NCBI RefSeq assembly: GCF_023238205.1
Contig: NZ_CP096663.1
Location: 1 to 64,000, forward strand
DNA length: 64,000 bases
Direction of reading: 5' to 3'
DNA from: Halorussus limi
GTDB lineage: Archaea; Halobacteriota; Halobacteria; Halobacteriales; Haladaptataceae
Of this stretch, positions 9,069 to 17,429 are shown one piece after another (position 1 is the stretch's first letter; every line of letters starts with the position of its first letter). Under the pieces are notes generated by a model, which saw only the letters and a list, made by a program, of their open reading frames with translations, was not told the DNA's origin and made no database searches. The position numbers and the translations under genes are program-made.

Positions 9069-9253
9069 TTACTCTTCGTGTGGATCTGCTGGCTGGATTT
9101 GGCGAGCGTCTTCGGCGAGGTCGTGGATGTACTCGCGAAGCGCGGTCACGAGGACGTCTGTTCGGTCTTCCCCGAGGACTGCGGCAAGTGCGTCGGCCCG
9201 ATCGATGAGCCGGTGGGGGCCCGAAACTGCACGCGCTTCTTATCGGTGCTCAT
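9069..9253 (-). pseudogene. Frameshifted ribbon-helix-helix antitoxin
   Basis: From the ATG the frame reads MSTDKKRVQFRAP and then, after a run of five C, shifts. Adding one base restores HRLIDRADALAAVLGEDRTDVLVTALREYIHDLAEDA and a stop. The result is a roughly 61-residue CopG/RHH protein with a beta strand (RVQFRAP) and two helices. The defect is one missing base in a homopolymer at about 9211-9215, so it may be a true frameshift or a sequencing error. Direct repeats just upstream (9257-9304) could be its operators. No partner toxin gene was found next to it. Confidence 0.7.
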
Positions 9254-9256
9254 GAT

Positions 9257-9304
9257 GTGTACATTGTGAGACGCACTTAGCCGTTTTCGTGTGTACGATG
9301 TGAG
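9257..9304. promoter_or_regulatory. Direct-repeat operators before the RHH gene
   Basis: GTGTACATTGTGAG (9257-9270) and GTGTACGATGTGAG (9291-9304) differ at two positions and are 34 bp apart, about three helical turns. They flank the expected promoter of the RHH gene. RHH antitoxins commonly bind paired short repeats at their own promoter. The repeats are seen directly; binding is inferred. Confidence 0.45.
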
Positions 9305-9321
9305 CCTCACTCGGCCAAGCG

Positions 9322-9648
9322 TCACCCGTCCACGAGATGCTCCTCGAGGTCGCGCGTCCAGTAGGTAGCTGGCCCACCGGGACTACACCGGGCGCAGAGT
9401 TGGAGTGGGCCTTCTAGGTGGCCGAGTTCCACTCGGAACCGCGTCAGCGCCGCGCTCGTGTCGACGACGAGGCCACAGCTGTCGCAGGCGTGGTGATCGC
9501 GCTCATCGGGATCCGGCTCCGTCTAAATGGCACAGCCGACGCAGATCGGGTGGGTGACCCGCTCGTCCTGGCCCCAGGTATGCGCCTCGCCAGTCTCGGT
9601 GCCAGGCGGGGCGTCGCAGAAGGCACAGCCAAAGAGCGTATGTTGCAT
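9322..9648 (-). pseudogene. Zinc-ribbon protein (DUF7558-like) with in-frame TAG
   Basis: The frame starts MQHTLFGCAFCDAPPG and runs to CVGCAI, then TAG at 9523-9525, then TEPDPDERDHHACDSCGLVV...LQLCARCSPGG and stops after 108 codons. Four paired-cysteine knuckles (CAFC, CVGC, CDSC, CARC) indicate two zinc ribbons. Similar haloarchaeal proteins, which I recall as DUF7558, have Gln where the stop lies, so a CAG-to-TAG change is the simplest explanation. Everything else in the frame is intact. Confidence 0.72.
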
Positions 9649-9683
9649 CACTGTCCTCTCGCGTCGGTGTCGCGAGCAGCAGT

Positions 9684-9963
9684 CTAGCCTCGATGAAAGA
9701 CCGCGAGTTGGAGAACTGAGTCGAATGCTTTGTCGCTTGGTTCGTGGAATGCTTTGTCGCTTGGTTCGTGGACAAGAACCCGTTCGTTGGGGATAGGAAT
9801 GACGACATCGTCGTCGACCAGGTCATTGACGAGGGAATGGGGCCCTCCCGTGGTCAATATCCGCTACTGCGACGCGGGCGGTATCTTGATTCTGTGCGAC
9901 GAGTTCCGCTTCAAACCGTTCGTGGTCGGTTGATGCATCGTTGAGTGCGTCTGTACTGGGCAT
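9684..9963 (-). pseudogene. Frameshifted small acidic protein with 24-bp tandem duplication
   Basis: The start MPSTDALNDASTDHERFE...VAVADIDHGRAP is followed by a one-base shift near 9840. The frame then continues LVNDLVDDDVVIPIPNERVL and HEPSDKAF twice, ending DSVLQLAVFHRG. The length of 280 nt (3n+1) fits one inserted base. The eight-residue word HEPSDKAF is duplicated exactly. It probably once formed a small operon with the zinc-ribbon gene downstream. Function unknown. Confidence 0.62.
9723..9770. repeat. 24-bp perfect tandem duplication
   Basis: Two identical 24-bp units (9723-9746 and 9747-9770), beginning GAATGCTTTGTCGC, lie side by side within the broken gene above. The unit is eight codons long, so the reading frame is kept. 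The perfect identity points to a recent slippage event. Confidence 0.85.
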
Positions 9964-10062
9964 GAGAATCACGTTGGCCTCTCAGATGTATACAAACTGC
10001 TCGCTGCCACTCCGTTAACCAACACCAGAAAGAGATACGGTTCTGTGTTGGTTAATCCTCGA

Positions 10063-11108
10063 CGCTCTTATGTAGAACTACGGAAAGACCCTGTAGTTAC
10101 ACTGAGCCAGCCATAATCTGGGAGTATGTCTTCTGCTCAGCCGGCGTTCGGCGCGATGTTTCGAGAGCTGATCGAGTTGGGCATCGTCGAGATCGACACC
10201 GAGCCGCTCGATGCGGCCATCGAGCGGCGACTCAAGGAATTCTGGGAGAATACGTCCTGTCCACGGTGCGGGCACAGCTCCGTTCAAACGTGGTCGCATC
10301 TCGACCGCGTGTGGTGCCGTGACTGCAACTTCAAGCCGGTCTACACCTACGGAACGCCATTTCATGAGAAGCACCTCACCTGCGGCGAGGTACTTCTCGC
10401 ATTCACGCTCTACGCCGATACATTGCTCAGTATCAACCAGATCGCGCCCTTCCTCGGGCGAGCCTACAAAACCGTTCACACGGCGATTCGGGAGGCGGAA
10501 GCCGCGATCCATCGCGGCTTCCCCGTCGTCTGGGGCCTCCTCGACCAGACCATCGCTGGACCGACGCAAGTCGACGAATCTGGCACAGTCTGCTCGGGCT
10601 ACAAGGGACAAGAGCCGCCGCGAAGCAGTCGTTCTCGCGGCGGTTCGTCCCAAACTGGCCGCTCACGCTGGCGGGGCCGCCACGGTGATCAGCTGACGCT
10701 CGTCGCGGCGTGCCGCGACTCGCTTCGCGTGATCCGCGGCCAGCTCGGCATCGACTTCAGCGGTGATCTGGAACCAGTGATTCAGGAGGCTGAAGACCTC
10801 TCCCAGCCACTAGGAGAGGTTTGGACAGACGGACTCCAAGCCTACAGAGAGATGGAGCGTGACCACCGAACAGTCGTACACAAAGAGAGATACGTATCCC
10901 CCGACGGCGTCCACATTAACCAGGCTGAGTGCCTCTTTTCGCTTGTTCAACCGTGGCTGCGGAAGTTCCGCGGCCTGTCCAAGCAGGGCTTGGAACAGGC
11001 CGCTCACACGTTCGGCCTTATTCGGTCGCTAAACCTTGCCGGCGCATCCGTCGATATCATCATCGACTGCCTTGTTATGGGGGCGTTCCGCAGTTCTACA
11101 TAAGAGCG
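10063..11108 (+). mobile_element. IS1595-type insertion sequence
   Basis: About 1046 bp bounded by near-perfect inverted repeats: left end 10063-10085 (CGCTCTTATGTAGAAC...) and its complement at 11086-11108, with one mismatch in 23 bp. It carries a single transposase gene whose stop codon lies inside the right repeat. I see no matching target duplication beside the ends. A third, degenerate copy of the end sequence follows at 11118. The structure suggests an intact and possibly active element. Confidence 0.85.
10126..11103 (+). CDS. IS1595-family transposase
   Basis: A 325-residue transposase. An N-terminal zinc ribbon (CPRCGHSSVQTW...VWCRDCNFKP, about 46-70) precedes a helical region and an ISXO2-like DDE domain. 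Candidate acidic residues are in TQVDES (about 150), VWTDGLQAY (about 243) and INQAECLFS (about 270). The insert rich in Arg and Ser (about 163-188) is a usual variable spot. The start is the first ATG after the left repeat, and the reading frame is unbroken. Confidence 0.88.
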   Translation: MSSAQPAFGAMFRELIELGIVEIDTEPLDAAIERRLKEFWENTSCPRCGHSSVQTWSHLDRVWCRDCNFKPVYTYGTPFHEKHLTCGEVLLAFTLYADTLLSINQIAPFLGRAYKTVHTAIREAEAAIHRGFPVVWGLLDQTIAGPTQVDESGTVCSGYKGQEPPRSSRSRGGSSQTGRSRWRGRHGDQLTLVAACRDSLRVIRGQLGIDFSGDLEPVIQEAEDLSQPLGEVWTDGLQAYREMERDHRTVVHKERYVSPDGVHINQAECLFSLVQPWLRKFRGLSKQGLEQAAHTFGLIRSLNLAGASVDIIIDCLVMGAFRSST

Positions 11109-11117
11109 AGATCACCC

Positions 11118-11143
11118 GCTCTTATATAGAGTTGCGGAAAGAC
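11118..11143. repeat. Extra degenerate copy of the IS left end
   Basis: CGCTCTTATATAGAGTTGCG plus GAAAGAC matches the left terminal repeat of the adjacent IS with four differences over about 26 bp, in the same orientation, and lies 10 bp beyond its right end. It looks like the remaining end of a second related element, or an older insertion at the same spot. No transposase sequence follows; 11144-11407 holds nothing else recognisable apart from a TATA-like CTATTTATCG at 11389. Confidence 0.6.
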
Positions 11144-11407
11144 GATCTAATATGAACTCACCCATCGCCTGCCTCCCCACCCACTGCTCCGTGTTCGCTC
11201 GGTGAGACGAACGCGTTCATCTCACCGCTTCTCGTAAGCGAAGCGAATGAGAACATCGCTGCTCGAGCAACCACAACCATTGTTCGACAAATGAAGGAGG
11301 GTACTAGAGGGGTAAACCACGCCTATCCGGAGTGAAATCTTCACGGGAGGTCACAATCACCATTAGAGACTTAACGGACGGGCGCACTATTTATCGTAGA
11401 GATCCGT

Positions 11408-12247
11408 ATGGCGGCAACCGAGAAGAACTTCGAGTCCGGTCAGGGACCGTTCGAGCGACTCTCGACTGAGTATCGGTCCGTTCTCTCCCTTCTTGAGAGT
11501 GCCGCCGACGTCTTTGACCTCCCGAGCTTCGTCGCGACAGCCAAGGAGGTCGTGGACAAGCCAGCTAAAGAACGCTTCCGAATGTCCCCAGAGGAGGTCG
11601 GCGAGACCTATGGTTTCGGCGACGGGGACAAGCAGTCCTTCGTGAACCGGGCTGCGTGGTTGATCGGCGATTTAGGCGGGGCGAAGGTCCTCGGCAAGTT
11701 GATGGGCATCGTCGAGCGGCCCCTGACCGAGATGCGCGAGCAAGCACTAGAGCAACTCCTTGAGGGCCGGAACCAGGAGCGTGAGGCGTTGATTCTCGGG
11801 CTGTACTTCGATAAGGTCCTTGACGTGCAGCATGAACTGGAGCGGCGTCTCGACCGCTCGACCGACACCGACAGCCTGTTTGTCTGCTGGCACGCCCTCA
11901 TGAGTCGCGTCGTCCTCATCGGTGGGGGCGAGCAGAACCGCGTGACCGACGATATGCTCTTGGACATCGCCTTTGCGGACTACTGTCTGGCTGAAGCTAG
12001 CGGTGAGGATCCCGGTGTATACCCGCCGGAGCGATCCATCGACGCCATCGGCGAAGGGGTCAAGCACGAAGGCGCGGTCCTCGCCTACGAGAAGTTGGAC
12101 ATCTCGGTGAGCCGTGGCGCAGAACTCGCGGACGTCCGCGTTGAGGAGTTCGAGGAGTTGTTGGCCGACCACGGCATCCGGCCGCGGTACGGTCCTGACG
12201 ACCCGAGTGAGTTGTTCGAGGGAACGGAGGTCTTCGACTCCGAGTGA
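11408..12247 (+). CDS. Unrecognised protein coupled to a PIN-domain gene
   Basis: A 279-residue, mostly helical soluble protein with no signal peptide or membrane segment. Visible features are SLLESAADVFDLPSFVATAK, MSPEEVGETYGFGDGDKQSF (a possible helix-turn-helix) and a long charged helix at about 115-155 (REQALEQLLEGRNQEREAL). A TATA-like CTATTTATCG lies about 19 nt before the ATG. The broken PIN gene begins 2 nt after its stop, so this is probably the antitoxin or partner of a toxin-antitoxin-like pair. I do not recognise the family. Confidence 0.6.
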   Translation: MAATEKNFESGQGPFERLSTEYRSVLSLLESAADVFDLPSFVATAKEVVDKPAKERFRMSPEEVGETYGFGDGDKQSFVNRAAWLIGDLGGAKVLGKLMGIVERPLTEMREQALEQLLEGRNQEREALILGLYFDKVLDVQHELERRLDRSTDTDSLFVCWHALMSRVVLIGGGEQNRVTDDMLLDIAFADYCLAEASGEDPGVYPPERSIDAIGEGVKHEGAVLAYEKLDISVSRGAELADVRVEEFEELLADHGIRPRYGPDDPSELFEGTEVFDSE

Positions 12248-12249
12248 GC

Positions 12250-12720
12250 ATGCCGTTCGTACTGGACAACGTGATTCTCAGCTCCTTCTACAGCGCTGGC
12301 TGGTTCGATTCGCTGGCGTTCTACTCACCGGAGAACAAACTTCGAGTACCGGAACGCATCTAGACGGCCGAGTTCCTACCGGGTCGCGACGTTGACAGCA
12401 CCCCGGAATGGCTGACGGTCCAGTCAATGACTGAGCTCCCCGAGACCGGCGTTCCCGGAGCGCTCAGCGAGGCCGACAAGACGTGTCTAGCGCTGGCCGA
12501 ACGGCACTCAGATGTGCTGGTGACCAACGATAAGAAACTCGTTGAGACAGCCAAGGAAAGAGATGTCGCGACCAAGTGGGGGACGCGGTTCGTCATTGAG
12601 ACGTTCGAGCAGTGTGGCATCTCGCAAACGGCGTTCGACGCTGGCGTCGAGGCCTACCGAGACGACGTCTACCTGCCCGATGTCGTTGCCGAGAAGCTGA
12701 TGCAAGCCGAGAAACCCTGA
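12250..12720 (+). pseudogene. PIN-domain toxin gene with in-frame TAG
   Basis: The frame begins MPFVLDNVILSSFYSAGWFD, where D6 would be the first PIN acidic residue. It continues to RVPERI and meets TAG at 12361-12363 before TAEFLPGRDV. The second half holds LSEADKTCLALAER and DVLVTNDKKLVETAKE, the conserved PIN core with its second and third acidic positions. Related proteins have Trp before TAEF, so TGG-to-TAG is likely. The intact reading frame after the stop suggests recent loss. It follows the 279-residue gene by 2 nt. Confidence 0.72.
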
Positions 12721-13496
12721 GCAATCAGTCTGCAACCGCGAACCGCCTGAACTCGATCTCCGACTCTTTTCCCTTAACTTGCGCCATCTTTATTTACCGG
12801 CTGTCGATTCCGCTCCCGGCTTCCGCTAGGTAGCCCCAACCACTTCACTAGTTGTATTCACTATAAATCTCAAAGCTACTGTACTGCGACAACACGAAGC
12901 CCTAGTGAGTTGCATGCGTAGTCGATGATGGAATCTCGTTGATTACTCAGGAGGATTTGTTCGTCAACCGTCCAGCCATAGTCCTCCTCACATCCGCTGT
13001 ATTCAGCACGTTGGCCCCTCATTTGCCGAGGATTTCAACAGACTCCCCGAGAACAGCACCATACACCAGTACAACCCTCCTCGGGGACGTTCCGCCCCGG
13101 CCACAGACGCTGTTGGCGGTCACTCTCCCAGCCCACCCCCTCCGTATCTACCGCTGGAACTGAGAGACGTACGAGTAAGCGTACGGTGTCACCGCCACGA
13201 GGATCCACCGTTGAGGGTGGTCTACACGTCGTGACGGATCCAGTTCGGTGCCGACCGAGCTAGTCTGGGCTAGAGATACGTCCCTCTCGGGGTATGGTTG
13301 AGTCCGGCCACTCCGTTATCCGGCCACCTCGTCTGTGGCCGGACCATCCGAGTCACCGAGCGACGGCTCGCCCGGTAGCTCTGCATCTTCGGTCAACAAG
13401 GAGACGATGGGATTTGAACACAGGAGAGAAGAACTACTGGCTGGGAATCATAATAGAGTAGGTACTTAAGGATAGGGCGGATTTCAAGTTAGACTG
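12721..13496. other. Gene-free stretch with a duplicated segment
   Basis: There is no convincing gene over 776 bp. The segment from about 13072 to 13350 is an inverted, diverged copy of 40478-40745, described separately. The last 60 bp before 13497 are AT-richer (TAATAGAGTAGGTACTTAAGG) and probably hold the promoter of the next gene. Confidence 0.6.
13072..13350. repeat. Duplicated segment, copy A (inverted relative to 40478-40745)
   Basis: Read on the opposite strand, this matches 40478-40745 over about 270 bp at roughly 80-85% by eye. Shared landmarks are CCTCTCGGG with GATACGTCC, the palindromic ACGTACGAGTAAGCGTACG, ACGTCGTGACGGATCC and CCGTTATCCGG. Copy B overlaps the 3' end of a wHTH gene; here that coding part is degraded. 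Either copy could be a remnant of a mobile element end or a structured RNA. Confidence 0.7.
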
Positions 13497-13994
13497 ATGT
13501 CTCGAACGGGCCCCGAATACGTTGAGTCGGAGGAAGAGTTGCTAACTGATCTCGATCTCAAACAGGACACTGGTGAAATCTCTAGTAGAACGGCTAATTC
13601 CTTCAAGGAACTCTACGAGTTTGCGAGAGAAATCGGAGACGATGTCACTATAGGCGAGGCCAAGAACGCCAACTTCCAATGCAAGGTTGATGCACACTTG
13701 GGGGACTATCACGGAGATCCCAGTGTTTTCACTGCGAGTATCAACAGGGAAGTGCAAGTCTGGCCCGCGAGGATGCCGATGGACCACGATTCGGACCTCG
13801 ATGCAGTGCCGTGGGCCGCGGAGGACTACCACGAATACGAGAGAAACTTCCAGACACTTCGGGGAATTCCTCAAGGAGCAACGGCTGTGAACTTCAAAAC
13901 GTTTGCCTCGAAAGTGGATATCGAGGAATTCAAATCTGTCGTAGAAGAGTTCGTCGCCACCTGCCGAGAGAAAGACCGACAGACCACTGAATAA
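13497..13994 (+). CDS. Hypothetical acidic protein
   Basis: A 165-residue soluble protein starting MSRTGPEYVESEEELLTDLD. Its middle (about 50-125) has alternating strands: TIGEAKNANFQCKVDAHLGD, PSVFTASINREVQVWPARM and TAVNFKTFA. It lacks signal peptide, membrane helix or recognised catalytic motif. A short helical end follows. A TATA-like TAATAGAGTA lies some 45 nt upstream. It lies among decayed toxin genes, but nothing in the sequence gives a function. Confidence 0.6.
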   Translation: MSRTGPEYVESEEELLTDLDLKQDTGEISSRTANSFKELYEFAREIGDDVTIGEAKNANFQCKVDAHLGDYHGDPSVFTASINREVQVWPARMPMDHDSDLDAVPWAAEDYHEYERNFQTLRGIPQGATAVNFKTFASKVDIEEFKSVVEEFVATCREKDRQTTE

Positions 13995-14062
13995 CCGACG
14001 GAGTCGTGATACTGGATTTGAGAGAAATCCATCAGCAGCATAACGGAGTTGCCGACGGATAA

Positions 14063-14284
14063 TCAGTCTGCGAACGCGAACTGCTCCGCTTCTACCTCGC
14101 AATCAATCGAAACGCTGTCCTTCTTACGGATGATCTTGAGGCTCGAGACGCTGCAAAGGAAGCCGACGTCGAAGTCCACGGGTCAGTCGGTATAGACGAT
14201 ATTGAGGGAGTTCGGGCTCAGCGTGACGAGACCCGGCGTCTCGTCGAAGATTTCTTTGATCGAATCGGGCTGTCGAACGAGTAA
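14063..14284 (+). pseudogene. C-terminal fragment of a PIN-domain (DUF3368-like) protein
   Basis: An open frame without a start reads ERELLRFYLAINRNAVLLTDD, then ARDAAKEADVEVHGSVG and a helical tail ending in SNE and TAA. AVLLTDD...ARDAAK...GSVG is the recognisable end of PIN proteins of the DUF3368 type. The N-terminal two thirds, with the first acidic residues, are missing. This is a second decayed PIN gene about 1.4 kb from the first. Confidence 0.68.
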
Positions 14285-14301
14285 CTATTGAATCAGTACC
14301 A

Positions 14302-15643
14302 ATGAGTCAAGAACGAGTCTCGGTCGAAGCGGAAGAGACGACACCCCTGGATACGTTCCGTCAGTTCTTCGCGCTCGAACGGGACGTACTGGTGCTCTCG
14401 TTGGCGATGTTCGCGTTCAGTCTGGGCTTCCAGATGACCAGCCGGTACCTGCCCGAGTACATCGTCGCACTCGGTGCGTCTGGCTTCGTCGTCGGACTGT
14501 TTGGAACGGTCGGGAACATCATCTCGGCCGTCTACCCGTACCCTGGCGGGGCGGTATCCGACCGCATTGGGTCGCGGTACGCGCTCACTATCTTCGGTCT
14601 GCTCTCGACAGCAGGTTTCGGGTTCTGGTTGCTTGCACCCACCATCGGGACGATCGAACTCGCGGGCGTTGCTATCCAGCCTTGGATCTGGATCCTCGTC
14701 GGACTGTTCCTCGCACAAGCGTGGAAGTCGTTCGGTCTCGGCGCGACCTTCGCGGTCGTCAAGCAAGCGACCGACCCGTCGCGGCTGGCCGCGGGCTTCG
14801 CCAGCACCGAGACCTTCCGCCGGACCGCGTTCCTGATCGGTCCGGTGCTGGCCGCCGTCCTCATCGGCTTCCACCCCGACTTCACCGTCAGCTTCCAATA
14901 CGTTCTCGGGGTCGCGGTCGTATTCGGGGCCGTCGGTACCATCGTGCAGCACATCCTCTACGACTCCAGTTCAGACACCATCGGGGACTCCTTCGAGGGT
15001 CTCGACCAGATCCGGCGGGACCTCCGGGACATGCCCGAAGAACTCCGTCCGCTACTCGTCGGCGACCCTCGTCCGGTTCGCCAACGGCATGGTCTACGTA
15101 TTCTTCGTCCTCGTAATCACTCGGTTCCTTAGCGTGGGCCTCGAAACGACTGTAGGTGTCGGCGGGTTTACGTACGCGCTCGATCTTTCACCCGAGGCAT
15201 TCTTCGGCTACCTGCTGGGCGTCGAGATGCTAGTCGCACTGCTCGTGATGGCTTCCGCCGCCAAGGCAGCCGAGTATGTGGGACTCAAGCCCGTCGTCGC
15301 ACTTGGGTTCGCTGTCTACGCTATTTTCCCGATTGTGCTCATCAACACCCCGGAGAGTGCACTTGCGTTGATCCTTGTGTTTGCGTTCTCGGGACTCCGT
15401 TTCGCTGGCCTGCCCTCGCATAAGGCACTAATCGTCGGGCCCGCTGAGCAGGATACCGGCGGCCGCGTTACGGGCACATACTACCTGCTCCGGAACACGG
15501 TGGTTATCCCCAGTGCTGTCCTCGGTGGCTATCTCTGGGATTTCGTCAGTCCCGAGATCGCCTTCACGGTCGCCTCTGTCATTGGTCTCGTCGGAACTGG
15601 CTACTTCCTACTTTTTGGCAAGGAGTTCGACGCGTACCGCTAA
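14302..15643 (+). pseudogene. Frameshifted MFS transporter, paralogue of the gene at 33736
   Basis: The first frame codes for MSQERVSVEAEETTPLDTFR and about 250 residues of a 12-helix MFS transporter, up to ELRPLLVGD. Next to 15065 two bases are missing relative to the intact paralogue, where GDTLVRF is encoded. The remainder (MVYVFFVLVITRF to FDAYR) continues in another frame to 15643. The total, 1342 nt, equals 448 codons minus 2 nt. The protein is about 85% identical by eye to the 33736 gene throughout. It lies upstream of, and convergent with, the ars operon. Confidence 0.85.
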
Positions 15644-15810
15644 CCCACTTCGAATTGGGCTACAAGATACGCAGCCCTACTGATTTGGTGTTTCACCGAA
15701 TCGGTCTCTGGGTAGAATACGAATTTCCGATTCTGCACCGAGAAGTGGACTCTCTGTGGATTGATCAATATAGTAGATAGAGACAGCAGTTCTGTCAGCG
15801 GTGTCTCCGT

Positions 15811-16257
15811 TCAGGGTGCATCGCTGAACTCGTCGAACAGAGCAGTGACACGCTGTTCAATTTCATTACGAATCTCACGCACTCGGTCAAGATCCTCTCC
15901 ATCAGGATCGTCCAGAGCCCAGTCGTGGATATCTACATCTTCTCCCACCTCGCCAACGTCAAGGGTCGAACAGCCCATCGTGGCAACGTAGTCGCAAGAC
16001 TGCAACTCTTCCAAGGAGATCTCTCGCGGTGTTCGATCGGAGAGGTCGAACCCTACTTCGTCCATTACCTCAATGACTTCATCGTGGACGTGGTCGGCTG
16101 GATGGGTGCCGCCGGTCAGAATCTCGACGTCGTCGCCGAGTCCCCGGCGATCCCGCTCGCGCTCGGCGAACGCGGTGGACATCTGGGAGCGCCCGGCGTT
16201 CTGGACACACATGAAGGCGATGCGAATCGGGTCGGTTGCGTCAGTATCTATGGACAT
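15811..16257 (-). CDS. arsC: Arsenate reductase, low-molecular-weight phosphatase type
   Basis: A 148-residue ArsC of the LMW protein tyrosine phosphatase fold, which reduces arsenate to arsenite in the cytosol. The P-loop is CVQNAGRSQMS (about 17-27), with nucleophilic Cys and Arg in CX5R. A second cysteine is in ATMGCSTLD (about 92) and the aspartate loop is DWALDDPDG (about 112). The segment RVREIRNEIEQRV is the usual C-terminal helix. It starts 8 nt after the ACR3 gene, as the last gene of the operon. The product would feed arsenite to the pump. Confidence 0.9.
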   Translation of the reverse strand: MSIDTDATDPIRIAFMCVQNAGRSQMSTAFAERERDRRGLGDDVEILTGGTHPADHVHDEVIEVMDEVGFDLSDRTPREISLEELQSCDYVATMGCSTLDVGEVGEDVDIHDWALDDPDGEDLDRVREIRNEIEQRVTALFDEFSDAP

Positions 16258-16265
16258 GGTTTGAA

Positions 16266-17429
16266 TTAGTCGTCAGTCGTCGTTTCGCGTGCGGTTACGT
16301 CAAGATTCGCTGCTCCGTCGCTACTCCAGTCGAACTTTCGCTGGAAGTACAGTGCGACGTTGACCAGCGCAAGCAGGACGGGTACTTCGATGAGCGGGCC
16401 GACGACGGTCGTGAACGCGACGCCGGAGCCGACGCCGAACACCGCAACGGCGACCGCGATTGCGAGTTCGAAGTTGTTCGAGGCGGCGGTGAACCCGATG
16501 GCCGTCGTCGTCGAGTAGTCCGCGCCGATGCCCTTGCCCATCCCGAAGCTCACGAGGAACATCACGACGAAGTAGATCGTCAACGGAACGGCGATCAGGA
16601 GCACGTCACCCGGCGAGGCGACGATGTTCTCGCCCTGCGTGGCGAACATCACGATGACCGTAAAGAGGAGCGCGACGAGCGTAAGCGGGTCGATCTTCGG
16701 GACCAACGTCTCGTCGTACCACTCCTCGCCCTTAGTTCGCGTGCCGATATATCGCGTGAGGAACCCGCCGACGAACGGGATGCCGAGGAAGACAACGATC
16801 GCTTGGAACACCTGCATCGGCGTCACGTTGAACGTCTGGATGCCCGCGACGAGTGTCTCCATCCCGAGTAGTGGCGGGAGGAACAGCCCAAAGAACCAGA
16901 CGTACACCCCATACGTGATGATCTGGAAGAGGCTGTTGAACGCGACCAGCCCGGTAACGTACTCAGTCGATCCCTCTGCAAGTTCGTTCCAAACGAGCAC
17001 CATGGCGATACAGCGGGCCATCCCGATGAACACGAGGCCGAGGAAGAACTCGGGGCGAGCGGGCAGGCCGGGAACCAGTCCGCTGAAGAAGACCACGGCG
17101 AGCCCGAACATAAGCGTCGGCCCAATCAACCAGTTCTGAACGAGGCTCAACCCGAGGACGCGCCAGTTACTGAATACCGCGCGAAGTTGCGAGTAATCGG
17201 CCTTCGCCAGCGGCGGATACATCATCGCGATGAGCCCGATTTCGACGAGGTGGAAGTCCTGAATGGGTTGGGTCACCGACGGGGCGACGAATCCGAGTCC
17301 CACACCGACGACCATCGCACCGAGAATCCAGACGGTGAGGTACTTATCGAGGAAGTCCATTGACCGCGGGTCGCCACAGCTCTCACAGTCGCAGTTCGGG
17401 CCGTGATCGTGGGCGTCGGCGTTACTCAT
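16266..17429 (-). CDS. acr3: ACR3-type arsenite efflux permease
   Basis: A 387-residue, ten-helix permease of the ACR3 family. The conserved GMARCIAMVLVWN (about 145-157) with its essential Cys is clear, as are the MMYPPLAKADY and TAASNNFELAIAVA motifs. The N-terminal 25 residues carry HDHGPNCDCESCGDP, a His/Cys-rich cytosolic patch not needed for the fold and perhaps metal binding. It overlaps arsR by 8 nt and is followed by arsC, so the three are cotranscribed from an arsR promoter near 17824-17880. Confidence 0.93.
   Translation of the reverse strand: MSNADAHDHGPNCDCESCGDPRSMDFLDKYLTVWILGAMVVGVGLGFVAPSVTQPIQDFHLVEIGLIAMMYPPLAKADYSQLRAVFSNWRVLGLSLVQNWLIGPTLMFGLAVVFFSGLVPGLPARPEFFLGLVFIGMARCIAMVLVWNELAEGSTEYVTGLVAFNSLFQIITYGVYVWFFGLFLPPLLGMETLVAGIQTFNVTPMQVFQAIVVFLGIPFVGGFLTRYIGTRTKGEEWYDETLVPKIDPLTLVALLFTVIVMFATQGENIVASPGDVLLIAVPLTIYFVVMFLVSFGMGKGIGADYSTTTAIGFTAASNNFELAIAVAVAVFGVGSGVAFTTVVGPLIEVPVLLALVNVALYFQRKFDWSSDGAANLDVTARETTTDD

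Noticed and set aside
11209-11260. GCTTCTCGTAAGCGAAGCGAATG stretch as tRNA-like structure or attachment site
   Set aside because: No cloverleaf, no TTCRANNC arm and no integrase gene nearby.
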